A stretch of DNA of 64,000 bases from Actinoplanes flavus. GTDB taxonomy: Bacteria > Actinomycetota > Actinomycetes > Mycobacteriales > Micromonosporaceae. A program made the translations under genes and the position numbers. The DNA lies in assembly GCF_017592555.1 (NCBI RefSeq), contig NZ_JAGFNS010000011.1:104849-168848 (forward strand), read 5' to 3'. Below, one piece after another: positions 33,632-42,765 of this stretch (within the stretch, counting starts at the first letter, position 1; each line of letters begins with the position of its first letter). Under the pieces are notes generated by a model. It worked only from the letters and a program-made list of their open reading frames with translations, made no database searches and was not told the origin of the DNA.

Positions 33632-36183
33632 TGGATTCGTTGTACGACTACATCGCGAAGAAGCTCGCCGAGGAGGTCACGAAGCGCGGAGTCGTGATCT
33701 GGTATGACGCGGGTACCGAGTTCGCTCCGTTCATCGCCGAGCTGCGCGGCGGACCCCGGACCGGCGAGGCGGTTCCGGTCACTCTGTACGGGAAGGTGGT
33801 TCGCCTCGCCGAGTACGCCGGTTCGATGTTCGAGGTGCGCTTCGCCGTCGAGCCGTATGTGAGGGAAGATTCCCCCGAGCCGGCGGTCATCTATCTGCCC
33901 GGCTGCGACCGCGATACTGGCGGCTCGGTGCTGATGGAGTTGGAGAGGGCCGGGATGCATTGGGAGCCCCGGCTGGCGCAACTCGCCAAGGAGCTTCTGC
34001 TGAAGCGGCACACGATCGGTGTTGTCGATTCGATGGTCGCGGCCGACCGGCGCTTGAGTTATGAGGACTTCAGGAAGATCGCCGCGGACGAGGGCGCGGG
34101 GAGTGCTTCGGTTCTCAAGAGTATTTTCGCCAGGTCCCATGGTGATGACACCGTCCTGGCCGATTGGCTTGCGGACGATTCCCGCGACAGTGAAATCGCG
34201 GGTAAGTCGGCGACGGGGGAGTTGATAGCGCTTGTGCAATCGTGGCTGGGGTTGAGGCTGCCCGGTGACGGCCACCCGAGCAAGTTGCGGAGCATCACCC
34301 TGAGATACGTCCTGGCCGGTGAATTCCGTGCCGATCTCAGCTGTGCTTCGCCGCCCGCGCTGGACGGCGTGCCCGTTCCGCCTACACCGGATGCGGATCG
34401 AGCGGTTCGTGAGCTGGCGGTGTTACTGCGTTCCGGCCATGCCCAGGTGTATCCGGCGCTGGCGGACCTGGTCGAGCGCGAACTGGGGCTGTCGTCGGCC
34501 GCGATTCCCGCCGAGGCTCTCGGAACGATTGACACTTTCCGGTTCGAGGAACGGGTTCTGCTTAAGCACTGCGGTGACCTTGTCGCCGATGGTCGGTTCG
34601 AGGCGGCACTTACCCTCGTCTCGCAGCGAGCTGACTGCTACTGGCTGCACGTCGACGTGGCACGCAAGGCACAGTGGGAAGCCATCCGTCGCATGGCTGA
34701 GCTCGGCCAGGTGGCCATCCGGGTGGGCGCTGAGATCAAAGCGGCCAACGGGGACGTGGGCGCATGGTTCGGGCGGTACACCGCCGCCGGCGGGTGGCAC
34801 CGGCTGGATCAGGCGCAGCGACGGCTAGAAGCGTGGATCACCGAGCTCGATGACGTGCAGGAGCAGCCACTCGCTGTGGTTCGGCGCGCGTACGAGGACA
34901 CCTGCCATCGCATGGCGGATCGGTTCACCAAGGCGCTGGCCGGGTCTGGCTGGGCGGTGCCGCGGGCACTGCACCAGACGAGGGTCTTCAGCGAGGTTGT
35001 GGCGAGTCAGCCCAAGCCTGTGGCGTATCTCCTCGTGGACGCCATGCGATTCGAGATGGGACTCGAGTTGGCTGAGCGCCTACCGGATAAGTCCGAAGTG
35101 TCCGTCCGTCCGGCGGTAGGGGCGTTGCCGAGCATCACGCCGGTCGGGATGGCCGCGCTCCAACCCGGGGCAGCGGCGAGCTTCTCGCTGGCCGATAAGG
35201 GTGGCCGCCTCGGTGCCCAGATCGACGGCACGTTTCTTGCCGACCGTGCCGCCCGCGGGAGATTCGCCAAGGCCCGCATTCCCGACCTGGTCGATCTCGC
35301 GCTCAACGACGTGCTCAGCCTGCCGGTTTCGAGACTCACCAAGAAGGTCGAAGGCGCACAGGTGGTGATCGTCCGATCCCAAGAAATCGACCACGCGGGT
35401 GAGAACGGCTTTGCTTTCCACGCCCGGCAGGTCATGGACACGGTCATCGACAACCTTGCCCGCGCGATTCGGAGGCTTGCGAACGCCGGAATCCGGCATG
35501 CTGTGGTCACGGCGGACCACGGTCACCTCTTCTTCGCCACGGACCGCGACGAGTCGATGCGAATAGATGCCCCTGGAGGCGACACGGTTGACCTTCACCG
35601 TCGGTGCTGGGTCGGTCGGGGCGGCGCCAATCCGCCGGGAACCGTACGCATCTCGGCCGCCACGCTCGGCTACACCTCCGATCTGGATCTGGTGTTCCCC
35701 GCCGGCGCCGGCGTTTTCAAGGCCGGCGGCGACCTCGCCTTCCACCACGGCGGTCCTTCACTACAGGAGCTCGTCATTCCGGTCGTCACGGTTCGCGCCC
35801 CGGCGCCGGTCGAGGCGTCCAGCGCCACCGCGCCGGTGGCCGTGGAAGGCGCGCCTAATGAGGTGACGAACCGAATCTTCACCGTCACACTGGCTCTCGG
35901 TGGCCAGCACCAGTTGCTTCCGGAAGTGGCAGAGGAGGTCGTGGTCCGGCCTGTGCTCATAGCTGACGGTCAGCAGGTCGGAGTTGTCGGCATGGTGGTC
36001 GACGCGAAGTTCGACGTTGCCGCGCAACGGGTGCGCCTCGAGCCGGGACAGAGGTGCACCCTTGCGTTCAGGCTCGTTGACGACGCAGTGGGGAGCCTGC
36101 GGATAGTTGTGCAGGATCCAGAGACGGATGCGGAGCTATACCGATCACCCTCCGACATCCCGGTCCGGCTTGGAGTGTCATGA
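33631..36183 (+). CDS. pglZ: PglZ, alkaline-phosphatase-superfamily BREX protein
   Basis: The product is 850 residues, the size of type 1/6 PglZ. The PglZ domain shows the metal-site motif AYLLVDAMRFEMG (Asp about residue 470) and the second metal motif VVTADHGHLFFATD (about residues 624-637). A helical N-terminus and a beta-rich C-terminus (LVIPVVTVRAPAPVE onward) flank it. PglZ is a nuclease/phosphatase-type core BREX component whose mutation abolishes defence. ATG 33631 shares its A with the TGA of pglX (TGATG). The stop overlaps brxL by ATGA. Confidence 0.93.
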   Translation: MDSLYDYIAKKLAEEVTKRGVVIWYDAGTEFAPFIAELRGGPRTGEAVPVTLYGKVVRLAEYAGSMFEVRFAVEPYVREDSPEPAVIYLPGCDRDTGGSVLMELERAGMHWEPRLAQLAKELLLKRHTIGVVDSMVAADRRLSYEDFRKIAADEGAGSASVLKSIFARSHGDDTVLADWLADDSRDSEIAGKSATGELIALVQSWLGLRLPGDGHPSKLRSITLRYVLAGEFRADLSCASPPALDGVPVPPTPDADRAVRELAVLLRSGHAQVYPALADLVERELGLSSAAIPAEALGTIDTFRFEERVLLKHCGDLVADGRFEAALTLVSQRADCYWLHVDVARKAQWEAIRRMAELGQVAIRVGAEIKAANGDVGAWFGRYTAAGGWHRLDQAQRRLEAWITELDDVQEQPLAVVRRAYEDTCHRMADRFTKALAGSGWAVPRALHQTRVFSEVVASQPKPVAYLLVDAMRFEMGLELAERLPDKSEVSVRPAVGALPSITPVGMAALQPGAAASFSLADKGGRLGAQIDGTFLADRAARGRFAKARIPDLVDLALNDVLSLPVSRLTKKVEGAQVVIVRSQEIDHAGENGFAFHARQVMDTVIDNLARAIRRLANAGIRHAVVTADHGHLFFATDRDESMRIDAPGGDTVDLHRRCWVGRGGANPPGTVRISAATLGYTSDLDLVFPAGAGVFKAGGDLAFHHGGPSLQELVIPVVTVRAPAPVEASSATAPVAVEGAPNEVTNRIFTVTLALGGQHQLLPEVAEEVVVRPVLIADGQQVGVVGMVVDAKFDVAAQRVRLEPGQRCTLAFRLVDDAVGSLRIVVQDPETDAELYRSPSDIPVRLGVS

Positions 36184-38222
36184 GCAATGCGGTTTCCAGC
36201 ACTCGCGAGGCGTTGGGCGAGAAGGCTAACAGGCTCTTTGCCGGCAAGGTAGTCCGCAAGGATCTTGTGCGAAAGGTCAAGGTGGGTGCCAATGTGCCCG
36301 TCTTCGTGCTTGAATACCTCCTCGGCAAGTACGCCGCCTCCGCAGACGAGCTGACCATTCAGATGGGGCTGCAGGTTGTCAACGACACCCTGGCCAACAA
36401 CTACATCCGGCCTGACGAGTCGATGAAGGCGCAGGCCACCGTCAAGGAGCAGGGACGGCACACCTTCATCGACAAGGTAAAGGTCAGACTCGTCGACTCG
36501 GACTACTGGGCCGAGGCGGCCAATTTCGGGCATAAGCATATCCACATTCCCGAGCGCTACGTCCGCGAATATGAGCGGCTTCTGACGGGTGGAGTCTGGG
36601 CGCAAATTGACATGCGCTTCGAGTACGACGAGGAGTCACGCGGCAAGAACCCGTTCTGGATCGAGCGGCTCACGCCGATCCAAATCGCAACCTTCGATCT
36701 GGAAGAGTATCGCCGCGTCCGCCGTCAGTTCACCAGCGAAGAGTGGCTTGATCTGCTCGTGCGCAGCTGCGGCTATGAACCGGACGAGATGTCCCGTCGA
36801 CTGAAGCTGCTTTTCCTTGTCCGACTCATCCCGTTCGCCGAGCGGAACTTCAACCTCGTGGAGCTCGGGCCGAGAGGCACTGGCAAGAGCTACATCGTTC
36901 AGGAGGTCTCGCCCTACGCGGCTCTGCTGACCGGCGGCACGACCGTTGCGAACCTTTTCGGGCACATGTCGGGACGGCAGAAAGGCATGGTGCAGATCTG
37001 GGACGTCGTAGGCTTCGATGAGGTCGCCGATCTGCAGAAAATGCCCAAGGAAGTCATCACCACCATGAAGACCTACTGCGAGTCGGGTACGTTCCAGCGC
37101 GGCCAGGAAGCGGTATCCGGGGATGCCAGCATCGCCCTGTTCGGCAACACCGGGCAGCCCGTCGACGTGATGGTCCAATCGTCCCACCTCTTCGCGCCGA
37201 TGCCGGCCATCATCCGTGACGACATGGCGTTCATCGACCGCATTCACTTCTACCTCCCCGGCTGGGAGGTGCCGAAGATGCGGAACGAACTCTTCACCGA
37301 TGGCTACGGGTTCGTCGTCGACTACCTGGCCGAGGCGCTTCGTGAGCTTCGGAAACATAACTTTACCGAGGCGGTGGATCGACACTTCGCGCTAGGCGCA
37401 CATCTCAACGCACGAGATCGCAAGGCGGTACGAAAGTCGGTTTCTGGCTTCATGAAGATCCTTTATCCGGACGGGGAAGCCACTCACGATGAGCTTGCCG
37501 AGATTCTGGAGCTCGCTCTGGAGGGCAGACGCCGGGTGAAGGAACAGCTCAAGAAGATGGGGTCCTTCGAGTACTACCACACTTCGTTCAGCTACACCGT
37601 GCAGGAAACTGGAGAGGAAAAATTCGTCGGAGTCCCCGAGCAAGGCGGGCGTGATCTGATATCCGCCGACCCTTTGGCGCCCGGAACCGTCTACAGCGCA
37701 GGTGTCACGGCCGATGGAACGGTGGGGCTATATCGGGTTGAAGTCTCCGTCTCCAACGGTACGGGCAAGTTAAAACTGGCGGGCGGCATCGCGGGCACCA
37801 CCAAGGAGTCGGTGCAGCGTGCGTTCAGCTTCCTGCAGGCCCGTAAGAACGACGTAGGCATCGCTCGAGACCTGGACGTCTCTGACCTTCATGTCGAGGT
37901 TATCGACCTTCTCGCCAACCGCGTCGAAACCGAGCTCGGCGTCGCTTTCTTCGTTGCGGCCTATTCGGCCTTGCGTAAGGCGCCGGTAAGCCCTGCATTG
38001 CTTATCCTCGGCGACATGAGCGTGCAAGGAAACATCAAGCCTTTGCGCTCCCTCACCGAGCCATTACAGGTGGCGAAAGACAATGGTGCTAGGCGGGCAT
38101 TGATACCCATCGAAAATAAGCGGAACTTTCTCGATGTCAGCGCAGAGATCATGGAACACGTCGACCCGATCTTCTACGGAGACCCGAGGGCGGCGGCGAC
38201 GAAGATTGTAGGCGGACTGTAG
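36180..38222 (+). CDS. brxL: BrxL, Lon-like AAA+ BREX protein
   Basis: The product is 680 residues, the usual BrxL length. The N-terminal helical domain has VNDTLANNYIRPDESMK. An AAA+ module follows with Walker A GPRGTGKS (230-237), Walker B-type VGFDEVADL, and a sensor region GNTGQPVDVM. The C-terminal Lon-like part contains LLILGDMSVQGNIKPL (about residues 606-621) and AKDNGARRALIPIENK. BrxL forms DNA-binding ring assemblies and is the phage-blocking factor in type 1 BREX; the protease residues of true Lon are only partly kept. It is the last gene of the operon; no hairpin is obvious right after the stop. Confidence 0.94.
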   Translation: MSNAVSSTREALGEKANRLFAGKVVRKDLVRKVKVGANVPVFVLEYLLGKYAASADELTIQMGLQVVNDTLANNYIRPDESMKAQATVKEQGRHTFIDKVKVRLVDSDYWAEAANFGHKHIHIPERYVREYERLLTGGVWAQIDMRFEYDEESRGKNPFWIERLTPIQIATFDLEEYRRVRRQFTSEEWLDLLVRSCGYEPDEMSRRLKLLFLVRLIPFAERNFNLVELGPRGTGKSYIVQEVSPYAALLTGGTTVANLFGHMSGRQKGMVQIWDVVGFDEVADLQKMPKEVITTMKTYCESGTFQRGQEAVSGDASIALFGNTGQPVDVMVQSSHLFAPMPAIIRDDMAFIDRIHFYLPGWEVPKMRNELFTDGYGFVVDYLAEALRELRKHNFTEAVDRHFALGAHLNARDRKAVRKSVSGFMKILYPDGEATHDELAEILELALEGRRRVKEQLKKMGSFEYYHTSFSYTVQETGEEKFVGVPEQGGRDLISADPLAPGTVYSAGVTADGTVGLYRVEVSVSNGTGKLKLAGGIAGTTKESVQRAFSFLQARKNDVGIARDLDVSDLHVEVIDLLANRVETELGVAFFVAAYSALRKAPVSPALLILGDMSVQGNIKPLRSLTEPLQVAKDNGARRALIPIENKRNFLDVSAEIMEHVDPIFYGDPRAAATKIVGGL

Positions 38223-38646
38223 CTACGGATCAGATGCTTTCCCTTCGCGGTCGCTGCCAGCAACGGACTTCGGCGGGATGGGTCGCGGTCGCGACGAGGA
38301 TGGTAATCCCCAGGTGATCGCATGTCGCTACGGCGGGTGCCGCGACGCAGTAGCCGCGATAGCAGGGGCGTTGGTAATTCGCCCTGAGCAGCCCGATTGA
38401 AGCAGGTCCTACCCTGCGTGACGGTGTCGCGTGGTGATCCGGTGGTGATCGGATGTCTGCGACCGTTTCAGCACGGGCGCGACCGCATCAGCACGTTCAA
38501 GTGGCGGCTATCGATCAGCAAGACGCTTGGCTTATGCACTCGGCTCGGACCTGCGGAAACACAGAGTCGCTCTGAGCTGCTAATATGTCTTCGGAAACAG
38601 GTTTGAATCCGGAGGCTACAAAGTGTACCCGCGACCACTAGTCATT
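38223..38646. other. Gene-free right end of the island
   Basis: About 420 bases between brxL and attR. No ribosome site plus coding signal is convincing. A tandem repeat GTGGTGATCC/GTGGTGATCG (38431-38452) is present. No integrase remnant is detectable, although one would be expected here or at the other end. Confidence 0.6.
38431..38452 (+). repeat. Tandem GTGGTGATC repeat, inner copy
   Basis: GTGGTGATC occurs twice 11 bases apart, about 200 bases before attR. The same tandem pair, with a one-base difference between the units, occurs at 38781-38801 outside attR. The pair resembles tandem integrase arm-type sites of integrative elements. Confidence 0.5.
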
Positions 38647-38695
38647 TGACTACGGATCAGAAGGTTAGGGGTTCGAGTCCCTTCGGGCGCGCAAG
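38647..38695 (+). repeat. attR: 49-bp copy of the tRNA-Arg 3' part
   Basis: This is identical to 16316-16364 over 49 bases. Upstream of it the sequence no longer matches a tRNA, so this is a duplicated 3' end only, not a functional gene. Confidence 0.92.
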
Positions 38696-38700
38696 TGATC

Positions 38701-38745
38701 AAGGTCGTGACCTGCGGAAACAAGGGTCACGGCCTTCTTCTTTCC
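38701..38745 (+). terminator. Terminator after attR, probable original tRNA terminator
   Basis: Near-perfect stem AAGGTCGTGACC/GGTCACGGCCTT (one mismatch) with a 12-base loop and a pyrimidine-rich tail. It stands in the same relation to attR as the terminator at 16370 to attL, so it is probably the ancestral terminator of tRNA-Arg displaced by integration. Confidence 0.75.
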
Positions 38746-38780
38746 CAGTTTCGACCCCGATCGTCCCACATGGTGGGTGC

Positions 38781-38801
38781 GTGGTGATCGGGTGGTGATC
38801 G
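38781..38801 (+). repeat. Tandem GTGGTGATC repeat, outer copy
   Basis: The same tandem pair as at 38431-38452, about 85 bases beyond attR. Its presence outside the island suggests a second, degraded element attached in tandem. Between 38802 and 39102 I see no gene. Confidence 0.5.
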
Positions 38802-39102
38802 CGTGTCGAACAGCTGGCTCGTCCATAGTAGATCCGGCCGTTGAGCTGGGCTTTTCAGGACGCGAACCAGCCCCACGACCGCCGCCTCTCTCGACTACGG
38901 TGAGTTACTACCCTGAGGGCAAGGTTGTCGCCCGCTGGCGAGGTCTACGGATGTCGGCGGTCCCCGTTCGCGCCGTCGCTGCCGATGGGGTGTCACTCGG
39001 TCGCCCCGCACCGGTCTCCGCGGAATCATCCGCAAGGCACCGGGCAACAAGCGGACAGATGACGACGACGCACCAGCAAGCCGCCATCCCAGGCTCCCAG
39101 GG

Positions 39103-40283
39103 TCATTGCGTGCTGGTGTAACGGCTGGTCACGGCGTCGATGAGGTCGCGTGAGCGGCGGTCGGCGCGGCGGTTGGCGCGGGCGATGTTGGTGTCGCCGT
39201 TGATACGGTGCCAGCCGATCGCGGTGTTACGAAGGGTGGCCATGACAGCGGGTCCGGTACCGGTCCGGGCCTGATGAAGATCTTCACGGAACGTGATATC
39301 TCTGACGTTATGGACCTGGTTCTCGATCAACCATTCCGCCCTCGCCCATTTCTGCAGATCAGAGGGCTGAGCATCGGGGGCGGTCAGGGACGTGACCAGG
39401 TAGGTGGTCTCCCGGCTGGTGTTGCCGTCCACGGTGCGGGTCCGGATGATCCGGGCGGCCTGCTGGGCATGCGGGAAGGCGATCCCACCCGGGGTGTGCA
39501 GGGTGACGGCCTTGACCGTGCGGGTCTCCTTGCGGCCGTGCCCGCGGTCGCGGGTGCGGTCACCGACCGGGATCTGCGCCCATGGCAGGGTCTTGAGCTG
39601 GGCATGAAGGGTGGGCTGGTTTCCCTTCGCCTGTAGGAGAAGGTGTGCTCCACGGCTGGTGATCTGCTCGGCGTGATCGGTCTGGGTATGCATCGCGTCG
39701 GCGACGAACAGGATCCCGGTCAGACTGCCCAGAACCTTCTCGACAGCGGCGAGCAGGGGCGTGAAGGCCGGAATCTCATTGCTCTTCGCCTCGACGGTGA
39801 CCTGGGCCAGGACGATGCCGGTGCTGGTGTCCAGCGCGGACAGCAGATGCACCTGGCGGCCCTCGGGCAGCCGGGCGCCCCGCAGCGTCTTGCCGTCGAC
39901 GGCGATCACGGTCCGATAGCGGCGCGGCCGGATGGGCGCCGACGGTGTCCGCGACCGCAGCCAGCCGGCCAGGACAGCGCTGAGCACGCCGGCGTCGAGG
40001 CGGGTCAGCAGCCGCCACATCGTCGTGCCCGCCGGCACACCCCGAGTGAACCCGAGCCGGGCCTGGTCGGGCTCGTCGAGGTCGTAGAGCCAGTCGGCAA
40101 TCGCGGCGAACGAGGTGGCACCGGCCAGGACCGCGCAGACCGCGACGGTCAGCAACGCCACGAGGGGATACCGGGTCCCGTGGGGGTTTCGTGGGTCCGG
40201 ACCCGGCCCAGGGCTTCGACGAGCCCGCCGCGTTCACTATCGGTGACCGGCGGTGCGGGCGTGTCGGAGCCAGGGGTTGTCAC
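39103..40283 (-). pseudogene. ISAs1-family transposase, frameshifted near N-terminus
   Basis: From 40161 down to 39103 the minus strand encodes 352 residues of an ISAs1/H-repeat-associated transposase: VAVCAVLAGATSFAAIADW, then IAVDGKTLRG (first Asp), LFVADAMHTQTDHA (second Asp) and AEWLIENQVHNVRDITFRED (Glu). The beginning, from GTG 40283 to ALGRV, is in another frame. The expected DPRNPHGTRYPLVALLTV segment is readable from about 40205 in the transposase frame, so one base (a C in GTCCGGACC) seems lost. If real, the element is inactive; if a sequencing error, it is an intact IS. Confidence 0.85.
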
Positions 40284-40863
40284 GGTCAGTACGCGGATCA
40301 GAGATGATGCCATCGGCGGGTGGAGTTCCTCGGTGGTCGTGCAGCGTCAAGAACTCCATGATCACCTTGAGGGCTTCACCCGCTACCACTGCCTCCACAG
40401 AGGCCACTCACCCCACGAAATTCCTGTTCAGCGCCCCGCGCCGGGAGAACGCAATAGCCCTGCCCAGGCTCCGGACGCCCAACCCGCCGGGACCGCGACC
40501 ACCGGACTAGGGCAACGAAGACGCCAGCTAGCTCTCGATCCCGCGCCCCGGACATCCTCGGAACGTGCGCCGTCGGATGAGATGGCGGCGAGCAGCGCGC
40601 TGACGCCTGCGCACGAGATGAACGACCGCGGGCGCTGCCGCCACCCTGATCTTGCGGGGCGGCGGTGCGTCAGTGGTCCGGGTCAGGGTCTTGTTGATCT
40701 CTCTCCCCAATTCGTGCCAAGCGACAGCGAGCGTGGTGAATCGAGTTCCAGTACAGGGAACCCTCGCAGTTCTGCGATAGCGAAGCATCAATACCGGCTT
40801 TATCTATCCATGGAAGTTGATCTTCGGTCGACAGATCCATCGGATGCAACGGGAGAGTTTTCG
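40284..40863. other. Probable decayed mobile-element sequence
   Basis: About 580 bases without a credible gene. Small open frames occur on both strands, but none has a ribosome site and a recognisable protein. No partner inverted repeat for the ISAs1 element was found here. The final ~80 bases should contain the promoter and ribosome site of the next gene (GGGAG at about 40851). Confidence 0.45.
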
Positions 40864-41337
40864 ATGAAGCTTAAAAGATTGGCCGCCTCGACAGTGGTTG
40901 GCGTCGCTGCTGTGGCCGCGATGAGTGCAGTAGCCGCCGGCCCCGCTGTCGCCGCCGACGGGGTCGGCGTTTGGAGGCCCTATGGCAGCACATTTTCACT
41001 CCCTCAGAATTGGCGGTGCGGTCCAACCGCTGAGGTTGCCAGCAGCGTAAATGCGCGGGCGTGCGGAATCAGGTCGCTGGTGGATGGCACCAAGGTTCAG
41101 GCGGCAGTGATCGTGCACAACATGCGATCTAGCGCATTCTCCACAGACGCGAATGCCCGTCTGCTCGTTACGCTTCCTAGCGGCAACGAATTTTTGCGTG
41201 CGGGGTATTGCAAGTCGTCGGGCCTCGCGTCAACCTCGTTCTCCGTTTGCTTCGGGGATACTTTTACCTATGCCCAGCCGGTGCGTGCCTACGGGGAGGC
41301 TAACGGATCGGTGCTCGGCGGATACGGATACTTTTGA
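40864..41337 (+). CDS. Small secreted protein, unknown
   Basis: The product is 157 residues from ATG 40864, with GGGAG at normal distance. A signal peptide (LAASTVVGVAAVAAMSAVAAGPAVA, about 6-30) is followed by a compact domain with four to five cysteines and many aromatic and Gly/Ser residues (GVWRPYGSTFSLPQNWRCG). No family is recognised. Its base composition is less GC-rich than the chromosome, like the next gene, suggesting transfer. It is probably a monocistronic exported protein. Confidence 0.65.
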   Translation: MKLKRLAASTVVGVAAVAAMSAVAAGPAVAADGVGVWRPYGSTFSLPQNWRCGPTAEVASSVNARACGIRSLVDGTKVQAAVIVHNMRSSAFSTDANARLLVTLPSGNEFLRAGYCKSSGLASTSFSVCFGDTFTYAQPVRAYGEANGSVLGGYGYF

Positions 41338-41526
41338 TTCCAGCCTATTGGCGGGAGCATGTACATGCGCGGCCTCGGCGTTCGCCGTTGCCAGTTGGCC
41401 AGGTGAGGAACGCGTCAGCATGCCGGGACCGCTTAGGGCATTGCACAGGAGATCTTGGCCTGTGACCGTCTGTCTCGCGCTGATATCGGCGGAGCTGAAT
41501 CAACTACTGCAATCGGGGAGACCATC

Positions 41527-41991
41527 ATGAATTCACGCAGATTCGCCGCGGCATTAACGGCGGCATCAACCGTCACGGCCGCGGCCCTTGCGATCACAGC
41601 CAGCCCGGCATTTGCGAGCGACACGACGTTCAGTGTGACCGTGAAGCACTCCAACGGCACCATCGTCTCCACCATTTCCGGCAACGTCAAGTGGCTCAAT
41701 CGCTCGGTGATGCTGACGGACATCTCGCAGTACGTCAGAGGCGGTGAATGCGCGTATGCCACTGTCGATAGCTGGATGTTGAACAGGCTGGTCGACTACC
41801 GCACCACCACCGTTCGTTGCCCGGCAAGCAACTACACCTACACGCTGGGCGATATTCTCATCAATGGCAACAATTTGGATGACAACGGTGACGGTGTACC
41901 CGACGGCCTCTACTCGGCCGTCACCGAGGTCTACATTAATCTCTACGACAAGGACCACGGCAATGACGCAACGCAGGTTCGGAAACGCTGA
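41527..41991 (+). CDS. Small secreted protein, unknown
   Basis: The product is 154 residues from ATG 41527. It has a clear signal peptide (FAAALTAASTVTAAALAITASPAFA, about 6-30), then a beta-rich domain with two cysteines. A late NNLDDNGDGVPDGLYS segment looks like a calcium-binding DxDxDG-type loop. The family is not recognised. It follows the other small secreted gene by about 190 bases in the same direction. Base composition again looks lower in GC than the rest of the chromosome. Confidence 0.65.
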   Translation: MNSRRFAAALTAASTVTAAALAITASPAFASDTTFSVTVKHSNGTIVSTISGNVKWLNRSVMLTDISQYVRGGECAYATVDSWMLNRLVDYRTTTVRCPASNYTYTLGDILINGNNLDDNGDGVPDGLYSAVTEVYINLYDKDHGNDATQVRKR

Positions 41992-42574
41992 CAATTCCGG
42001 ATTCGGCGATACGGTGAGCCGTATTCAGAACGTAGTAGAGGTGGCTGGCGGGGTCCCGCGTTAGATTGACGATGCATAACGGCGGCCGTCCGGTGAGGAT
42101 CCGCCCTGGGCCGTGTGGACTCAGGAGTACCTCGCTGGACGGCCGCCGCGTAGTGAGCGTATGACCGGGATGCGCCCGGACCTCGCAGCGCCAACTCTGG
42201 CGGTGTCAACCCTTGTGGGTGACTGGCAGCTTCAGGAACTTCGAGGTGGAGAACCGACCTAAAGCGGTGTTCGGAGTAGTCGATGCCCGGCTGCCTTGAG
42301 GGCATCTGCCCCTACGCGGCGGCCTGTACCTCTCAGCGAGCGTCCGACCGGCAGCCGAACGGCGGGCATTGTCCGGAACGCTGCCGTACGTGACGCCGTG
42401 GGCTGCGGCGGGCGCGTGACCTGCGGCTGGCTTCTTGGTGGCGGGTCGATTCTCCGAAGGTGCTTCTTTTCGCCGCGTCCTTCGGGCCGGTTCTTCGCGG
42501 CCTTTTCCTTGATGCGTTTGCGGGTGTGCCGGGCCGCGGCCGGGACCCACGCTGCGGTTACCTCGGCGCAGCGG
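41992..42574. other. Intergenic, no supported gene
   Basis: About 580 bases with only overlapping open frames on both strands and no convincing start. The following 42575-42681 holds a LuxR fragment, so this stretch may hold other eroded sequence. Confidence 0.45.
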
Positions 42575-42681
42575 CGACCGTCGAGATCGCCGCGGCGTTG
42601 GTGATCGGCCAGGAGACGTACGTGGCCCGCATCCTCACCAAGCTCGGCCCTGCGAGACCGGGTGCAGGCCTTGCCTGGTGA
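42575..42681 (+). pseudogene. Remnant of a LuxR-type HTH
   Basis: The frame reads VEIAAALVIGQETYVARILTKLG, matching the end of LuxR-family HTH domains (EIAAALVIGEETVKTHVARILTKLGLRDR) but with the helix-turn part shortened by about four residues. The expected continuation LRDRVQALAW is present in the next frame. It is a short relic with an internal deletion and a frameshift. No start or upstream domain is left. Confidence 0.6.
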
Positions 42682-42765
42682 CCTGAGCAGTCAGGCGGTC
42701 ACGCCAGCCGCGGGGCAGTGTTGGCCCCTATGATGCACCGGATACTTGGATAGGGGAGTCTTTCG

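Larger units (their letters stand above)
16316..38695. mobile_element. 22.3-kb tRNA-Arg genomic island carrying BREX
   Basis: The island is flanked by the 49-bp tRNA-Arg repeat. It contains a short GntR regulator typical of actinomycete integrative elements, a YbaB/ESX-like protein set with a decayed copy, an excisionase-like protein, a GIY-YIG protein, a frameshifted gene, and a complete BREX operon. No integrase, relaxase or replication gene is visible, so it appears immobilised or dependent on a helper. Base composition in the defence operon looks lower in GC than in the flanking chromosome. Confidence 0.85.

Noticed and set aside
40528..40791. Minus-strand frame with a FTTLAVAWHEL segment
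   Set aside because: Weakly similar to transposase C-termini, but no start, no conserved catalytic motif and no ribosome site.
39643..40863. Long upstream extension of the 40864 secreted protein gene
   Set aside because: The open frame runs antisense through the transposase; the signal peptide and ribosome site place the true start at 40864.
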